NCBI RefSeq assembly: GCF_021166585.1 | Contig: NZ_JAJOZE010000001.1 | Span: forward strand, 1,010,062 to 1,074,061 | DNA: 64,000 nucleotides | DNA from: Metabacillus kandeliae | GTDB lineage: Bacteria; Bacillota; Bacilli; Bacillales; Bacillaceae | Direction of reading: 5' to 3' | In this document: positions 24,645 to 34,631 of the stretch, piece after piece | Layout: every line of letters starts with the position of its first letter | How positions within the stretch are numbered: position 1 is the first letter of the stretch | Made by a program: the position numbers and the translations under genes | Notes under the pieces: model-generated | What the model saw: only the letters and a program-made list of their open reading frames with translations | Databases searched by the model: none | What the model was told of the DNA's origin: nothing

Positions 24645-24913
24645 TTATAATTGCTTCAATACGTTTTCATTCTTTTCTAATCTGTTTATTGGTTCCTGGT
24701 TAAAGTAATGCCGCAGCAATTGCAGATAATCATTCATTGTAGTTAGATTAATGGATAACAACCCAATTTGATGTTTGTCAGAAATATAATACAAACTGCC
24801 ATTGCTAAAACTTTGCAAAACTCATCATAAGCAAATGTCGTATAATTACCTTCAATACCTAATATTAGATTGATACCACGCTCAGATCTGCGCCTTATTG
24901 CCTTTAAACTCAT
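24645..24913 (-). pseudogene. Frameshifted small gene, hypothetical protein
   Basis: On the minus strand an ATG at 24913 opens a frame beginning MSLKAIRRRSERGINLILG. It stays open to about 24811 (GNYTTFAYDEF) and then loses sense. The other frame continues as QSFSNGSLYYISDKHQIGLL and runs to a TAA at 24645 (ending NVLKQL). Joined, this gives a protein of about 89 residues. A single-base change near the TTTTGCAAAG run at 24811-24822 explains the break. I do not recognise the family. The remaining bases of 24532-25070 are AT-rich, with no other gene seen. Confidence 0.6.
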
Positions 24914-25070
24914 CATGAAGCCCTCATTTTACTCATATTGTATGTAGAAAGCCAATTTTCATAAAACAGTTTACATAATAAATATATGGAATTATGCTAA
25001 AATCCCTATCCGTTTTCCGAAAAATTTGATATTATTCAAGTAATCTCATTATTCAATAAGGAGGTGCAAG

Positions 25071-25400
25071 ATGAAAAAGCCGATTTGGTTATTGTACATC
25101 ATAGCTTTCAGTTTCTTGATCGTCAATCAGAGCCTTGCTGCTCATACCTTCTTGCATCATACCTCCAAAATATATCTGGATGATGAATATGAGAAGCATG
25201 GACAGCAGATCCAAAGTGATGAGGATAAATTTCATGTTCTTTTTGGTGAAGCTGCATCCTTTGAAACCCTGTTAGTAAGCGCTCTGCTTATGTCAGCGGT
25301 CTTTTTTACAGCAGCTCTCTGCGATTTCAGATTTCGAAAGTTTTTGCTTAGTGTTTTTTATCAGTCCTCTTATTTTCGAAAAGCATCCCTCCCCTTATAA
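25071..25400 (+). CDS. Small two-helix membrane protein, unknown function
   Basis: A 109-residue protein. An N-terminal hydrophobic segment, LLYIIAFSFLIVNQSLAA, could be a signal anchor. A charged, His-rich loop follows (HTFLHHTSKIYLDDEYEKHGQ), and a second membrane segment lies near residues 68-85 (TLLVSALLMSAVFFTAALC) with a basic tail. No family was recognised. The ribosome binding site AAGGAGGTGCAAG is near perfect. A second tiny membrane protein gene starts 24 bp after its stop, so the two form an operon. Confidence 0.75.
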   Translation: MKKPIWLLYIIAFSFLIVNQSLAAHTFLHHTSKIYLDDEYEKHGQQIQSDEDKFHVLFGEAASFETLLVSALLMSAVFFTAALCDFRFRKFLLSVFYQSSYFRKASLPL

Positions 25401-25424
25401 AACATTAAAAAAGGAGGAATTGGG

Positions 25425-25550
25425 ATGTTTTGGATATTTAGATTTTTTATGATAGCTTGCTTTTCATTTACAGCGATCAGCTTGCTTTCTTTCCAAGGTG
25501 TAGAAATTTTCCACGCGTTTCAGGATTTCTTCAGCAATAAGCAAAATTGA
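25425..25550 (+). CDS. 41-residue single-helix membrane peptide
   Basis: This short ORF reads MFWIFRFFMIACFSFTAISL and then LSFQGVEIFH, ending SNKQN. The ribosome binding site AAGGAGGAATTGGG is ideal, which supports translation despite the size. One hydrophobic helix is followed by a short polar tail. It lies directly behind another small membrane protein and before a strong terminator. Function unknown. Confidence 0.65.
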   Translation: MFWIFRFFMIACFSFTAISLLSFQGVEIFHAFQDFFSNKQN

Positions 25551-25552
25551 GT

Positions 25553-25590
25553 AAAAGAAGGCAGCATGCCATGGCATGCTGCCTTTTATA
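25553..25590. terminator. Bidirectional terminator
   Basis: Perfect palindrome GGCAGCATGCC-ATGG-type stem (GGCAGCATGCCATGGCATGC and on), with AAAAG and TTTTATATA flanks. It lies between the small membrane operon (+) and the DUF1499 gene (-). Confidence 0.85.
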
Positions 25591-25951
25591 TATTTGTAAG
25601 CTTTTGAAGCAATGCGTTCATCCGCTTGCGGTTCACTCCAAAGTCGTAATATCCCTTCGTGGACTCAGATTTGAAGTGAATCAGCTTCTTTTCCCTGTCT
25701 AAAACGAATGCTGCTTTGTCTGTAAACTTCATAACCTTCGTTCTAAACTGGCAATGGAGCGAATGATCATCAATTCTTAGTATATGTGATCCCGCTGTGC
25801 TATTCACAGCATCGGTCAGCTTTCTCATCAGCTTTTCTTCTGAAATGCTGTATTTTAGAGGCGGTATTGCATGTGAATGATCTGTATCAATGGTAGAAAT
25901 ACAGCTTTTTTTGTGAATCGGGCAAGGTTCAATTGCCTGTTCTATATTCAT
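25586..25951 (-). CDS. DUF1499-family protein
   Basis: A 121-residue soluble protein. The C-terminal two thirds match DUF1499: HCQFRTKVMKFTDKAAFVLD, KLIHFKSESTKGYYDFGVNRKRMNALL. The end of this motif, a Tyr/Ser-Asp/Phe-Gly-Val-Asn-Arg-Lys-Arg block, is the family hallmark. The N-terminus has CPIHKKSC, two Cys that may bind metal or react. Function of the family is unknown. TAGGAGGAGAAGG is the ribosome binding site. Confidence 0.8.
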   Translation of the reverse strand: MNIEQAIEPCPIHKKSCISTIDTDHSHAIPPLKYSISEEKLMRKLTDAVNSTAGSHILRIDDHSLHCQFRTKVMKFTDKAAFVLDREKKLIHFKSESTKGYYDFGVNRKRMNALLQKLTNI

Positions 25952-26000
25952 TCCTTCTCCTCCTAGATTAGAAATAGCCCAAAGAATGGGCTTCTAGGTG

Positions 26001-26750
26001 CTACACCTCTTCTGTGATGAAAGATGGACCATTTTCGGTAATGGCAATCGTATGTTCGTATTGCGCAGATAGCTTGCCATCTACTGTTCTGGCCGTCCAA
26101 CCGTTTTTATCCATCTTGGATTGCCATTTGCCTGCATTGATCATCGGCTCAATCGTAATAACCATGCCTTCACGAAGCCTTGGACCTTTGCCTGCATTGC
26201 CGTAATGCAGAATAGTCGGTTCTTCATGAATCGATTTGCCGATCCCATGGCCTGTGAAGTCTCTAACAACAGAAAAGTTTTCGCCTTCTGCATAAGACTG
26301 GATCGCATGTCCGATATCTCCTGTGCGGTTGCCTGCAATAGCCTTTGCGATGCCCCTATTCAGAGATTCTTTTGTTACGTCCAAGAGCCGCTGCGTCTCC
26401 TCTGAAATAATACCGACCGGATGCGTCCAGGCAGAATCGGCAAGTCCTCCGTTTAAATTCACAACCATATCAACGGTCACGATATCGCCTTCTTTTAAAG
26501 GCTTCTTACTCGGAAAACCGTGACAAATTTCATCATTAACTGAAGCACAGGTTGCGAAAGGATAACCCTGGTACCCCTTTTGCTCAGCAGTTGCTCCGTA
26601 CTTGGCCAAATATTTTTCTGTGAATTGGTCAATTTCCAATGTTGTAATGCCGGGTTTAATCAGCTTGGCTATCTCCCTGTGGCACTCAGCAAGAATTTTT
26701 CCCGCTTCCCGCATTAATTCAATTTCTCTTTGACTTTTCAGCGTAATCAT
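26001..26750 (-). CDS. map: Methionine aminopeptidase, type I
   Basis: Removes the N-terminal methionine of new proteins. It has 249 residues and a pita-bread fold. The metal ligands are recognisable: Asp in VTVDMVV, Asp in GLADSAWTHPVG, His in FTGHGIGKSIHEEPTI, Glu in VITIEPMI and Glu in QYEHTIAI. Bacilli usually carry mapA in the ribosomal protein cluster plus extra copies. This one, outside that cluster, is likely an additional paralog. It is a single gene with its own ribosome binding site (GGGAGATATG). Confidence 0.92.
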   Translation of the reverse strand: MITLKSQREIELMREAGKILAECHREIAKLIKPGITTLEIDQFTEKYLAKYGATAEQKGYQGYPFATCASVNDEICHGFPSKKPLKEGDIVTVDMVVNLNGGLADSAWTHPVGIISEETQRLLDVTKESLNRGIAKAIAGNRTGDIGHAIQSYAEGENFSVVRDFTGHGIGKSIHEEPTILHYGNAGKGPRLREGMVITIEPMINAGKWQSKMDKNGWTARTVDGKLSAQYEHTIAITENGPSFITEEV

Positions 26751-26847
26751 ACATCATATCTCCCTGCAATGGTTAATTCCTATAAATGCATTATAAATTC
26801 TACTCTTTTCTCTAATTCTATGCAAATGGCTGAATTAGAACTGGCTG

Positions 26848-27480
26848 TTATGCCAGAAGCTTCTCCCAGTCACTTGTATTTTCTAAGATAATATCTGGAG
26901 TATGTTCAAATTCACTCGTTTCAGTATTCGGCAGCCACTTTACACCGCACGTTTTCAGTCCTGCCTTTATTCCTGCCTTAATGTCAGAGTCGCTGTCCCC
27001 TGCGTATATTGTTTCCGACTTCGCTGTCTGCAGCTCTTTAAGAGCCATTTCAATGCCCTCTGGTGAAGGCTTTGGCTGATCAACGTCATCACCCGTAACA
27101 ACTGCTTGAAAGAAGCTCTCCATACCAAGCTCTTTCAATGTAATGGACAATCCTCTCTTGCTTTTCCCTGTTACGACTCCTAATTTAATGTCCCTTTCCT
27201 GAAGCTTTCGCAAAACGTCCTTAATCTCTTCGTTTTTCTGAATGAACTCCGCATGTCTATCTTCATATTCCTTAAAATAATCTTCTTTTGCTTCTTTTTT
27301 CTGATCGCTTTTCAAGTTCTGCTCAATGATTTCTGTTTCTGACGGACCAAACATTCCAATAATTTCTTCTCTGGAGAGATCTGCTCCATCATATTTGTTA
27401 AACACCTCTGAGAAAGAATGAACAATATTCGGGATTGTATCAGCAAGTGTTCCGTCAAAATCAAAGATAATTGCTTTCAT
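26848..27480 (-). CDS. HAD-superfamily hydrolase (phosphoglycolate/pyrophosphatase-like)
   Basis: A 210-residue HAD phosphatase of subfamily IA. Motif I DFDGTLADT provides nucleophile and acid, motif II is VVTGKSK, motif III lies in QPKPSPEG, and motif IV YAGDSDSDIKAG binds Mg2+. The helical cap lies between residues 15 and 80. Similar Bacillus proteins are PpaX-, PGP- or YfnB-like. The substrate cannot be named. GAAAGGGGCTAT gives the ribosome binding site. Confidence 0.85.
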   Translation of the reverse strand: MKAIIFDFDGTLADTIPNIVHSFSEVFNKYDGADLSREEIIGMFGPSETEIIEQNLKSDQKKEAKEDYFKEYEDRHAEFIQKNEEIKDVLRKLQERDIKLGVVTGKSKRGLSITLKELGMESFFQAVVTGDDVDQPKPSPEGIEMALKELQTAKSETIYAGDSDSDIKAGIKAGLKTCGVKWLPNTETSEFEHTPDIILENTSDWEKLLA

Positions 27481-27603
27481 TAGAAAATAGCCCCTTTCAG
27501 TATGAAAATAGTGATATTCTTTCCTTACCCTTAATTGAGTTTCTTCTTTAGCCGTTTTCAGAAAAAGTTTTTAAGTAAAGGCTTCTTTTCCTTATAAAAT
27601 GCC

Positions 27604-27641
27604 AAAAAAAATGGTGCAGACATCAGCCTGCACCATTTTTT
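27604..27641 (-). terminator. Terminator of parEC
   Basis: ATGGTGCAG pairs with CTGCACCAT, with A- and T-runs on each side. It directly follows the parC stop on the minus strand. Confidence 0.85.
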
Positions 27642-30069
27642 ATTCTTCTTTGCGATATAGCCATGCTTCTTTTACAGATCCTGCTTCCTGCTCATCTAGA
27701 GCAAATGATCCATTGGAGTAGCGGTCTGCTTTCCGAAAGGAGCTGAGATCCAATTGTTCTATTCTCCCCTTCTCCGTCTTGGCATTTAGAATAGCGCCAT
27801 TCTCCGCTAAGAAAGCATTAATAATCCGATGAGGGTTCTTTTTAAGCTCCCTCAGCATGATGAGGCCCCGCTTCGCTCTTGAACTTTTCTCAAATTCCGA
27901 AGGGATACTCATTTTTTTGACAGCTCCCCGCTGCGTAATAAGGACAACCTCAGGGCTGCTGTCTTTTTCAAAGGCAAGGCCGCTTACGACAGAATCATCT
28001 TCTTTCAGATTGATTCCCTTCACTCCTGCAGCTCTTGCGCCGATTGGCGCTGCTTCTTCTTCAGAGAACCACAGTCCATAGCCGCTTTGTGTTACAAGGA
28101 AAATATCATGGCTTCCACTTGTTACATGCACATCAACGAGACAGTCATCACCTTTAAGGTTGATGGCCATCAGTGCTTTTGAATAGCGCTGTGCTTTGTA
28201 TAGAGAGAGCTCGGTTTTTTTCACCATGCCATTTTTTGTAACAAAGAAGAGATATTTTCCGCTTGTGAACTCTTTTACAGCTATTGCTTTGACAAGCTGT
28301 TCATCTCGGTCAAGGTTGACCAGATTGGCAACGTGCTGTCCGGTATCCTTCCATCTGATATCTGGAAGCTCGTGCACAGGACAGTACAGGTAGTTTCCTT
28401 TTGAAGTGAACAGAAGGAGCACATCAGTTGTATTGGCTTCCTGCTGGAACAGAATTCTGTCGCTTTCTTTCATGCCGAAGTCCTGCCCTGAGGAAGCTGC
28501 AAAAGATCTCTGGCTTGTCCGCTTCACATACCCGTCCTTTGTTGCTGTCACAATCACATCTTCGGATGGAATCATAACCTCAAGGTTGATTTTCAGTTCT
28601 TCTATTTCCGCTTCAATCACAGACCGGCGCTCGTCTGCATAGGTTTTTTTGACTTTTTTCAAATCTGTTTTAATAACTTGATTCAGCTTTTTTTCCTGAC
28701 TTAAAATCGCTTCAAGCTCGCTGATTTTCTTATCAAGCTCATCCGCTTCCTTCTGAAGAGCTGTAATATCCGTATTGGTCAGCCTGTATAGCTGGAGTGT
28801 CACAATGGCCTCAGCCTGCGGTTCAGTGAAGCCAAATTGGCTGATCAAATTTTCCTTAGCATCCCGCTTGTCTTTGGATCCTCTGATCACAGCAATCACT
28901 TCATCCAGAATAGAGAGGGCTTTCATCAAGCCTTCCACAATATGCTGGCGCTCTTTAGCTTTTCTCAGTTCATATCTCGATCTGTTTGTAATAACTTCTT
29001 TCTGATGGTTAATATACGCATCTAAAAAATCCTGCAGCGTCATAAGCTTCGGTCTGCGGTTATAGATGGCCACCATATTGAAGTTATACGGCACCTGCAA
29101 ATCAGTGTTTTTAAACAGGTAATTCAGGACGCCTGTTGCATTTGCATCTTTTTTTAGTTCGATGACAATTCTTAAACCCGTGCGGTCCGTTTCATCGCGG
29201 ATCTCATAAATGCCTTCCACTTTCCGGTCAATGCGGCAATCATCTATTTTTTTAACAAGATTGGCCTTATTTACTTCAAACGGTATTTCATCGACAATGA
29301 TCTGCTGCCTTCCGCCTTTCATGCTTTCGATGCGGGTTTTGCTTCGGATAATAATTTTTCCTTTGCCTGTTTCATAGGCCTTCTTAATGCCCTCTAAGCC
29401 TTGGATAATGCCCCCTGTTGGAAAATCAGGACCCTTCATATCCTGCATTAATTCATCAACCGTGCAGTCAGGGTGATCCATTCTCCGGATAACGGCATCT
29501 ATGACCTCTCCGAGATGGTGAGGGGGAATTTCTGTGGCATACCCTGCTGAGATCCCTGTTGATCCGTTAACAAGCAAATTGGGAAACATGGCAGGAAGAA
29601 CAACCGGTTCACTGCTGGTATCATCAAAATTCGGAACAAACTCAACTGTTTCCTTGTCAATGTCCCTGAGAAGTTCTGATGCAATGGCAGAAAGCCTTGC
29701 TTCTGTATAACGCATAGCTGCTGGAGGATCACCGTCAAGACTGCCGTTGTTTCCATGCATTTCTATCAGCACATTCCGCACTTTCCAGTCCTGGCTCATC
29801 CTTACCATGGCCTCATATACGGAAGAGTCACCATGCGGATGGAAATTACCGATGACATTTCCGACCGTTTTAGCAGATTTACGGAAATTCTTATCATGAA
29901 TATTGCCTTCTGCATACATCGCATACAGAATTCTTCGCTGTACAGGCTTCAGGCCGTCCCGCGCATCAGGAAGGGCCCTGTCCTGGATAATGTACTTGCT
30001 GTATCTTCCAAACCGGTCACCGATGACTTCTTCAAGCGGGAGGTCGTGAAATTTTTCTGGTAGTGCCAT
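27640..30069 (-). CDS. parC: DNA topoisomerase IV subunit A
   Basis: ParC cuts and rejoins DNA in the ParC2ParE2 enzyme that unlinks daughter chromosomes. Length is 809 residues. The active-site Tyr121 is in [13 protein letters not shown]. The quinolone-determining region reads [14 protein letters not shown], with Ser82 and Glu86 as in sensitive strains. The C-terminal half holds beta-pinwheel repeats (for example [23 protein letters not shown]). The start codon overlaps the parE stop by one base (TAATG), so translation is coupled. Confidence 0.97.
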   Translation of the reverse strand: MALPEKFHDLPLEEVIGDRFGRYSKYIIQDRALPDARDGLKPVQRRILYAMYAEGNIHDKNFRKSAKTVGNVIGNFHPHGDSSVYEAMVRMSQDWKVRNVLIEMHGNNGSLDGDPPAAMRYTEARLSAIASELLRDIDKETVEFVPNFDDTSSEPVVLPAMFPNLLVNGSTGISAGYATEIPPHHLGEVIDAVIRRMDHPDCTVDELMQDMKGPDFPTGGIIQGLEGIKKAYETGKGKIIIRSKTRIESMKGGRQQIIVDEIPFEVNKANLVKKIDDCRIDRKVEGIYEIRDETDRTGLRIVIELKKDANATGVLNYLFKNTDLQVPYNFNMVAIYNRRPKLMTLQDFLDAYINHQKEVITNRSRYELRKAKERQHIVEGLMKALSILDEVIAVIRGSKDKRDAKENLISQFGFTEPQAEAIVTLQLYRLTNTDITALQKEADELDKKISELEAILSQEKKLNQVIKTDLKKVKKTYADERRSVIEAEIEELKINLEVMIPSEDVIVTATKDGYVKRTSQRSFAASSGQDFGMKESDRILFQQEANTTDVLLLFTSKGNYLYCPVHELPDIRWKDTGQHVANLVNLDRDEQLVKAIAVKEFTSGKYLFFVTKNGMVKKTELSLYKAQRYSKALMAINLKGDDCLVDVHVTSGSHDIFLVTQSGYGLWFSEEEAAPIGARAAGVKGINLKEDDSVVSGLAFEKDSSPEVVLITQRGAVKKMSIPSEFEKSSRAKRGLIMLRELKKNPHRIINAFLAENGAILNAKTEKGRIEQLDLSSFRKADRYSNGSFALDEQEAGSVKEAWLYRKEE

Positions 30070-32039
30070 TATTCATTAACCTCCTCTGCGACCGATAAAT
30101 TTTCATTTTCGAGAATGTTGCTTTCTTCATCAAGTCCAAAAGCCACATTTTTTTCAATCCATTTTCTGCGGGGCTCTACTTTGTCGCCCATTAGCGTAGT
30201 TACCCTTCGCTCAGCTCTTGCAGCATCATCAATTCGGACGCGGATCAATGTTCTTGTTTCAGGATCCATGGTTGTTTCCCAAAGCTGATCGGCGTTCATT
30301 TCGCCAAGTCCTTTATAGCGCTGAATCGTATAGCCGCGGCCGACTTTTTTCAGAACATCCTGAAGATCTTCGTCAGACCAAGAGTATTCTACAATTTCTT
30401 TCTTTCCAGTGCCCTTGCTCACTTTGTAAAGCGGCGGCAGGGCGATAAACACTTTGCCTGAATCAATGAGAGGTTTCATATACCTGTAGAAGAAGGTCAG
30501 CAGCAGTACTTGAATATGCGCGCCATCTGTATCGGCATCTGTCATAATGACAATCTTGTCATAGTTGATATCTTCAACCTCGAATTCAGGGCCGACGCCC
30601 CCTCCGATGGCATGAATAATCGTATTGATTTCTTCATTTTTAAAGATATCAGCAAGCTTCGCCTTTTCTGTATTGATTACCTTGCCCCTGAGCGGGAGCA
30701 CAGCCTGGAAACGTCTGTCTCTTCCCTGCTTGGCAGAGCCGCCTGCTGAATCTCCCTCAACAAGATACAGTTCATTCTTTTGAGGATTCCGTGACTGGGC
30801 AGGCGTAAGCTTTCCGCTTAAAGATGTTTCAGAGCGCTTTCTTTTTTTTCCGCTTCTGGCTTCTTCCCTTGCTTTTCTTGCCGCTTCTCTCGCCTGATAA
30901 GCCTTGATGGCTTTTCTCACAAGCAATGTGCTCGTTTCAGGATTTTCTTCCAGAAAATAAGCAAGATTCTCGGAAACTACGCCATCTACTGCTGAACGGG
31001 CTTCGCTTGTGCCAAGTTTGCCTTTTGTCTGCCCTTCAAATTGAAGCAGCTCTTCCGGAATTCTTACACTCACAATAGCTGAAAGGCCTTCTCTTATATC
31101 AGAGCCTTCCAGGTTCTTGTCCTTTTCCTTTAACAGCCCTGCTTTTCTTGCATATTCATTAAAGACGCGTGTCATGGCCGTCTTGGCACCTGATTCGTGC
31201 GTGCCGCCGTCTTTAGTGCGCACGTTATTAACGAAAGAAAGAATATTTTCTGAATAGCCGTCGTTAAACTGAAAGGCAAAATCCACTTCAATGCTACTTT
31301 GGGTGCCTTCAATGGCTACTACTTGATGAAGAACGTCTTTTTCTTCATTTAGATATTCAACAAACGCTTCAATTCCGGTTTCATAGTGAAACACTTCATG
31401 CAAAGATTGTCTTTGATCGATCAATTCAATCTTTAAGCCTTTCAGCAGAAAGGCGGATTCTCTTAAACGCTCGCTTAATGTATCAAAGTTATAAACAGTT
31501 GTGCTGAAGATAGACGGATCCGGTTTAAAATGAATGATGGTGCCGGATTTTGAAGTTTTCCCAAGCTTTTCAAGCGTTGTCGCCGGCTTGCCGCCATTTT
31601 CGAAACGCTGCTCATAGGTCATGCCGTCCCGCATGATCGTAACGGTAAGCTGTTCGGAGAGCGCGTTTACGACTGAAGCTCCGACGCCGTGAAGACCTCC
31701 GCTTGTTTTATATCCGCCCTGGCCAAATTTTCCTCCTGCATGCAGAACGGTGAGAATGACTTCTGGGGTCGGTTTGCCGAGACGGTGCATCCCGACCGGC
31801 ATGCCTCTGCCTTTATCGGTTACAGAAATACTGTTATCTTTATGAATTTTAACGATAATGTGATCTCCATACCCTGCCAGTGCTTCATCTACTGAGTTAT
31901 CCACGATTTCATAGACTAGGTGATGAAGGCCTCTGCCATCTGTGCTGCCAATATACATACCAGGCCGCTTTCTGACAGCTTCCAGCCCCTCCAGTACCTG
32001 GATGGAATCATCATCATAATTTAATTGCTGCTTAACCAA
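30069..32039 (-). CDS. parE: DNA topoisomerase IV subunit B
   Basis: ATPase subunit of topoisomerase IV, 656 residues. The GHKL ATP site shows [22 protein letters not shown] and [14 protein letters not shown]. The TOPRIM domain shows [15 protein letters not shown] and DADTDGAHI, and [12 protein letters not shown] lies in the quinolone region. It is the first gene of parEC. A LexA-like box lies about 46-58 bp upstream of the start, which fits the known SOS control of parEC in B. subtilis. Confidence 0.97.
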   Translation of the reverse strand: MVKQQLNYDDDSIQVLEGLEAVRKRPGMYIGSTDGRGLHHLVYEIVDNSVDEALAGYGDHIIVKIHKDNSISVTDKGRGMPVGMHRLGKPTPEVILTVLHAGGKFGQGGYKTSGGLHGVGASVVNALSEQLTVTIMRDGMTYEQRFENGGKPATTLEKLGKTSKSGTIIHFKPDPSIFSTTVYNFDTLSERLRESAFLLKGLKIELIDQRQSLHEVFHYETGIEAFVEYLNEEKDVLHQVVAIEGTQSSIEVDFAFQFNDGYSENILSFVNNVRTKDGGTHESGAKTAMTRVFNEYARKAGLLKEKDKNLEGSDIREGLSAIVSVRIPEELLQFEGQTKGKLGTSEARSAVDGVVSENLAYFLEENPETSTLLVRKAIKAYQAREAARKAREEARSGKKRKRSETSLSGKLTPAQSRNPQKNELYLVEGDSAGGSAKQGRDRRFQAVLPLRGKVINTEKAKLADIFKNEEINTIIHAIGGGVGPEFEVEDINYDKIVIMTDADTDGAHIQVLLLTFFYRYMKPLIDSGKVFIALPPLYKVSKGTGKKEIVEYSWSDEDLQDVLKKVGRGYTIQRYKGLGEMNADQLWETTMDPETRTLIRVRIDDAARAERRVTTLMGDKVEPRRKWIEKNVAFGLDEESNILENENLSVAEEVNE

Positions 32040-32084
32040 AAGACGCTAACTCCTTTCAACCTTCCGAATTCCCTCTTGCAGATA

Positions 32085-32099
32085 GGAACGTATGTTTCC
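32085..32099 (-). promoter_or_regulatory. Candidate LexA box of parE
   Basis: GGAACGTATGTTTCC contains GAAC-GTAT-GTTT, one base short of the Bacillus LexA half-site pair GAAC-N4-GTTC. It is upstream of parE, a gene known to belong to the LexA regulon in B. subtilis. Confidence 0.65.
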
Positions 32100-32327
32100 T
32101 TATTATTTTAGCTTAATTTCTCTGAACATGCCAACCCTGAGCAGAAAATAGTTCCCTGCTTCCATTTTTCCTTTTTTCTAGAAAATATTTCATGATTGCA
32201 TGCTGTCCAAGCACTATTTTATCTTTTTCCGCTGAAATCGCAAACCTTATTTAGCATAAAGTCCTTGTTTTTGCATAAGAAAACAGTAAAATAGGCTTCT
32301 TGGCAACTATTTTTTTATAATAAATGA

Positions 32328-32350
32328 TTATTTAGAACATAGTTTTATTA
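32328..32350 (+). repeat. Copy A of a 23-bp intergenic repeat
   Basis: Reads TTATTTAGAACATAG then TTTTATTA. It is identical to the copy at 39621 and lies in the AT-rich, gene-free region between parE and yneT. Confidence 0.75.
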
Positions 32351-32430
32351 AAAAGAAATTGAACTATTTTGAAGGAATGTATTATTCATCATACCATTTA
32401 TCAGCTGTTTTATTTTTTTCTTTTCTTTAA

Positions 32431-32453
32431 TTATTTAGAACAAGGTTTTATTA
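32431..32453 (+). repeat. Copy B of the 23-bp intergenic repeat
   Basis: Reads TTATTTAGAACAAGG then TTTTATTA, two changes from copy A, 103 bp after it. Apart from these repeats and the LexA box I see no gene in 32040-32469. Confidence 0.75.
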
Positions 32454-32469
32454 GATATGATTATATATA

Positions 32470-32499
32470 AAAAAACTGCCGGATCGTCCGGCAGTTTTT
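32470..32499. terminator. Terminator of yneT
   Basis: AAAAACTGCCGGA-tcg-TCCGGCAGTTTTT, directly after the yneT stop on the minus strand. Confidence 0.88.
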
Positions 32500-32500
32500 C

Positions 32501-32911
32501 TTATTTCAGAACAGCATGGGCCACTTTAATGCAAAGATCCATGATAACTGGATATCCTTTTTCCTTCAGCATGTTATAGGCTTTTTCGTTTGCCAATCCT
32601 TGCTGTGCCCAAAAAACATCTGCGTCGGCTTCTAAAAATTCTGCTGCTGTTTCCGGCAGAAATTCGGATCTTCTGAATACATTGACAATATCAATATGCC
32701 CTTCTACATCCTTTAGCGATGGAACAGCTTTTACCCCCAGTACTTCCTTGACGGTTGGATTGACTGGAATAATTTCATAGCCCGCATCCTGCATGACCTT
32801 GCTCACCATGTAGGAGGTTCTGGAAGGATCATCAGACAGCCCGACAACGGCAATTCGCTTGCTCTTATTTAAAATATCCCGGATTTCATCGCGTTCAGGG
32901 TTCCGCATCAT
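32501..32911 (-). CDS. yneT: CoA-binding protein YneT
   Basis: A 136-residue CoA-binding (Rossmann-type) protein. IAVVGLSDDPSRTSYMVSKVM carries the nucleotide loop, and IIPVNPTVKEVLGVKAVPSL and FWAQQGLANEKAY match the succinyl-CoA-synthetase-alpha-like family. Its ligand is presumed to be CoA and its role is unknown. ATG 32911 is chosen because AGGAG lies 8 nt upstream. The upstream GTG overlaps this site. Its position between parE and plsY matches B. subtilis. Confidence 0.88.
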   Translation of the reverse strand: MMRNPERDEIRDILNKSKRIAVVGLSDDPSRTSYMVSKVMQDAGYEIIPVNPTVKEVLGVKAVPSLKDVEGHIDIVNVFRRSEFLPETAAEFLEADADVFWAQQGLANEKAYNMLKEKGYPVIMDLCIKVAHAVLK

Positions 32912-33089
32912 GCCAATCACTCCTTTTTTTATTATTTTAATCCCTTAAAATGACGAGTACAAACAATCTAGCTTGTGATGAAATCAGGTTTTTGTAGTTG
33001 GATATCCGCTCACATGGTAGAATAGAATTACTTAAGGAAGACTTGCAGCTGCAGCGCTGCATTATTGACCATTAAAAAGGAGTACAAAC

Positions 33090-33686
33090 ATGACACTTGC
33101 CATTATATTGATCTTAGGTTATTTGCTGGGATCTATTCCTTCAGGGCTGATTGTCGGTAAAATCGGCTATGGAAAAGATATCCGCGAGCATGGAAGCGGC
33201 AACCTTGGCGGTACGAACGCATTCAGAACTCTTGGTGTGAAAGCGGGTTTAATTGTAACCATTGCCGATATTTTAAAAGGAACAGCTGCTGCTTCCCTGC
33301 CGTTTTGGTTTCATAGCGATCTTCACCCGCTTCTCGCAGGCATCATCGCTGTGATCGGCCATATGTTTCCCGTCTTTGCAGGCTTTAAAGGCGGCAAAGC
33401 TGTAGCCACTTCAGCCGGCATTCTGCTTTACTATGTCCCGCTCCTGTTTTTGACTTTGCTCGCCGTCTTCTTTATTATTCTCTACATAACAAAGATGGTG
33501 TCGCTTTCTTCCATGCTTTCAGGAGTTTATACCTTTATTTACAGTTTGTTCACGATGGATCTCATCCTGATCATTATCGCAGCTGTTCTGACCATTTTTG
33601 TGGTTTATAGACACCGGGCAAACATTAAGCGCATCCTGAATAAAACAGAACCTAAAGTAACCTTTTTTTCAAGAAAAGCTCAATAG
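33090..33686 (+). CDS. plsY: Acyl-phosphate:glycerol-3-phosphate acyltransferase
   Basis: Integral membrane enzyme that makes lysophosphatidic acid from acyl-phosphate in phospholipid synthesis. It has 198 residues and about five membrane helices. The three conserved loops are visible: [26 protein letters not shown] and [13 protein letters not shown], and HMFPVF lies before the last. It is transcribed away from yneT. AAAAGGAGTAC is the ribosome binding site. Confidence 0.96.
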   Translation: MTLAIILILGYLLGSIPSGLIVGKIGYGKDIREHGSGNLGGTNAFRTLGVKAGLIVTIADILKGTAAASLPFWFHSDLHPLLAGIIAVIGHMFPVFAGFKGGKAVATSAGILLYYVPLLFLTLLAVFFIILYITKMVSLSSMLSGVYTFIYSLFTMDLILIIIAAVLTIFVVYRHRANIKRILNKTEPKVTFFSRKAQ

Positions 33687-33687
33687 T

Positions 33688-33723
33688 AAAAGCTCGGGGA
33701 GTATCATTCCCGGAGCTTTTTTT
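33688..33723. terminator. Bidirectional terminator
   Basis: AAAGCTCGGGGA and TTCCCGGAGCTTT pair across 5 nt, with T7 downstream. It separates the convergent plsY and hydrolase genes. Confidence 0.85.
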
Positions 33724-34492
33724 ATCCCTTCCTTTTCGGAAAAGGTGGAAGGTATGTTAAAAACCAGCTGAGCAGAAGCTCTTCCAGTTCATCCAAGTGT
33801 TCCATAAAAGAGTGCGCGGCACCCTTCAGCACTGTCATTTGCGACTTGCAGTTAAGCCAAGCCATCCCTTCTTTCGTCAGGTTTGAAAGAATTTTTTCCT
33901 CCCAGTCTTCCCCGTGAATAAAGAGAACTGGACAATGAATGCCTGCTAATAGTGTTTTTTGATCTGCCTGCTCAAAATCGAGCAGAATCTGCTTCGTGAT
34001 CTTCCTGTCCTTCCCATCAGCAGAAACGGTCATATACCCATGCTTTTGCATGTGCAGAAGCTGCTCTTTATCGAAGTAGTCATCCCACTGATATTGTACA
34101 GGGCCTGTCCCGGCACCTGAAAGAACCATTGCTTCTGCATTCTGGTCTTTCAGGTAAGCTTCAAGGCATATTCTGGCACCGAGGCTGTGGCCATAGTAAC
34201 CGATTTTCTGATACCCAAGCTTTTTGACAAAATCTGAGGCAGCGAGCAAGTCTTCTGTTTTCTGACTAACATCTGAGAATGGTCCTTCGCTTTCCCCTGA
34301 CCCGCTGTAATCAAATAGAAGCACCCCATACCCATTGCGTGAAAGCGTTTCGGCAAAGCGGTCAAATCTCCCTCTTGAAGATTTGTCAGAAAAAAATCCG
34401 TGGCTGAACAGAATGAGCGGATGTCCCTCTGATGGATAGAGATGGCCTGCAAGCTTAACTCCCAGCTGATTCATGAAATAGACTTTTTCCAT
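33722..34492 (-). CDS. Alpha/beta hydrolase (serine aminopeptidase-like)
   Basis: A 256-residue hydrolase. LILFSHGFFSDKSSRG holds the oxyanion HG, GYYGHSLGAR the nucleophile elbow with its Ser, HCPVLFIHGEDWEE the Asp/Glu region, and GAAHSFMEHLDELEE the catalytic His. It resembles YhfR/YtmA-type short hydrolases. The substrate is unknown. It lies in the block inserted between plsY and the lia operon. AAAGGAGCTCTGC is the ribosome binding site. Confidence 0.83.
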   Translation of the reverse strand: MEKVYFMNQLGVKLAGHLYPSEGHPLILFSHGFFSDKSSRGRFDRFAETLSRNGYGVLLFDYSGSGESEGPFSDVSQKTEDLLAASDFVKKLGYQKIGYYGHSLGARICLEAYLKDQNAEAMVLSGAGTGPVQYQWDDYFDKEQLLHMQKHGYMTVSADGKDRKITKQILLDFEQADQKTLLAGIHCPVLFIHGEDWEEKILSNLTKEGMAWLNCKSQMTVLKGAAHSFMEHLDELEELLLSWFLTYLPPFPKRKG

Positions 34493-34631
34493 AAAGCAGA
34501 GCTCCTTTATTGTAAATATATTGCTAAATAGGAAATGATAACAAAAAGGAAAATATTTTCAAAACTACTATCCTGTTTTACAGAAAACCAGTACTATATA
34601 TCTAATAAGATAAATGAAGGTGTGACAGTAG

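Noticed and set aside
29800-29850. Quinolone-resistance change in ParC
   Set aside because: The region reads [14 protein letters not shown], the sensitive form, so no resistance mutation is seen.
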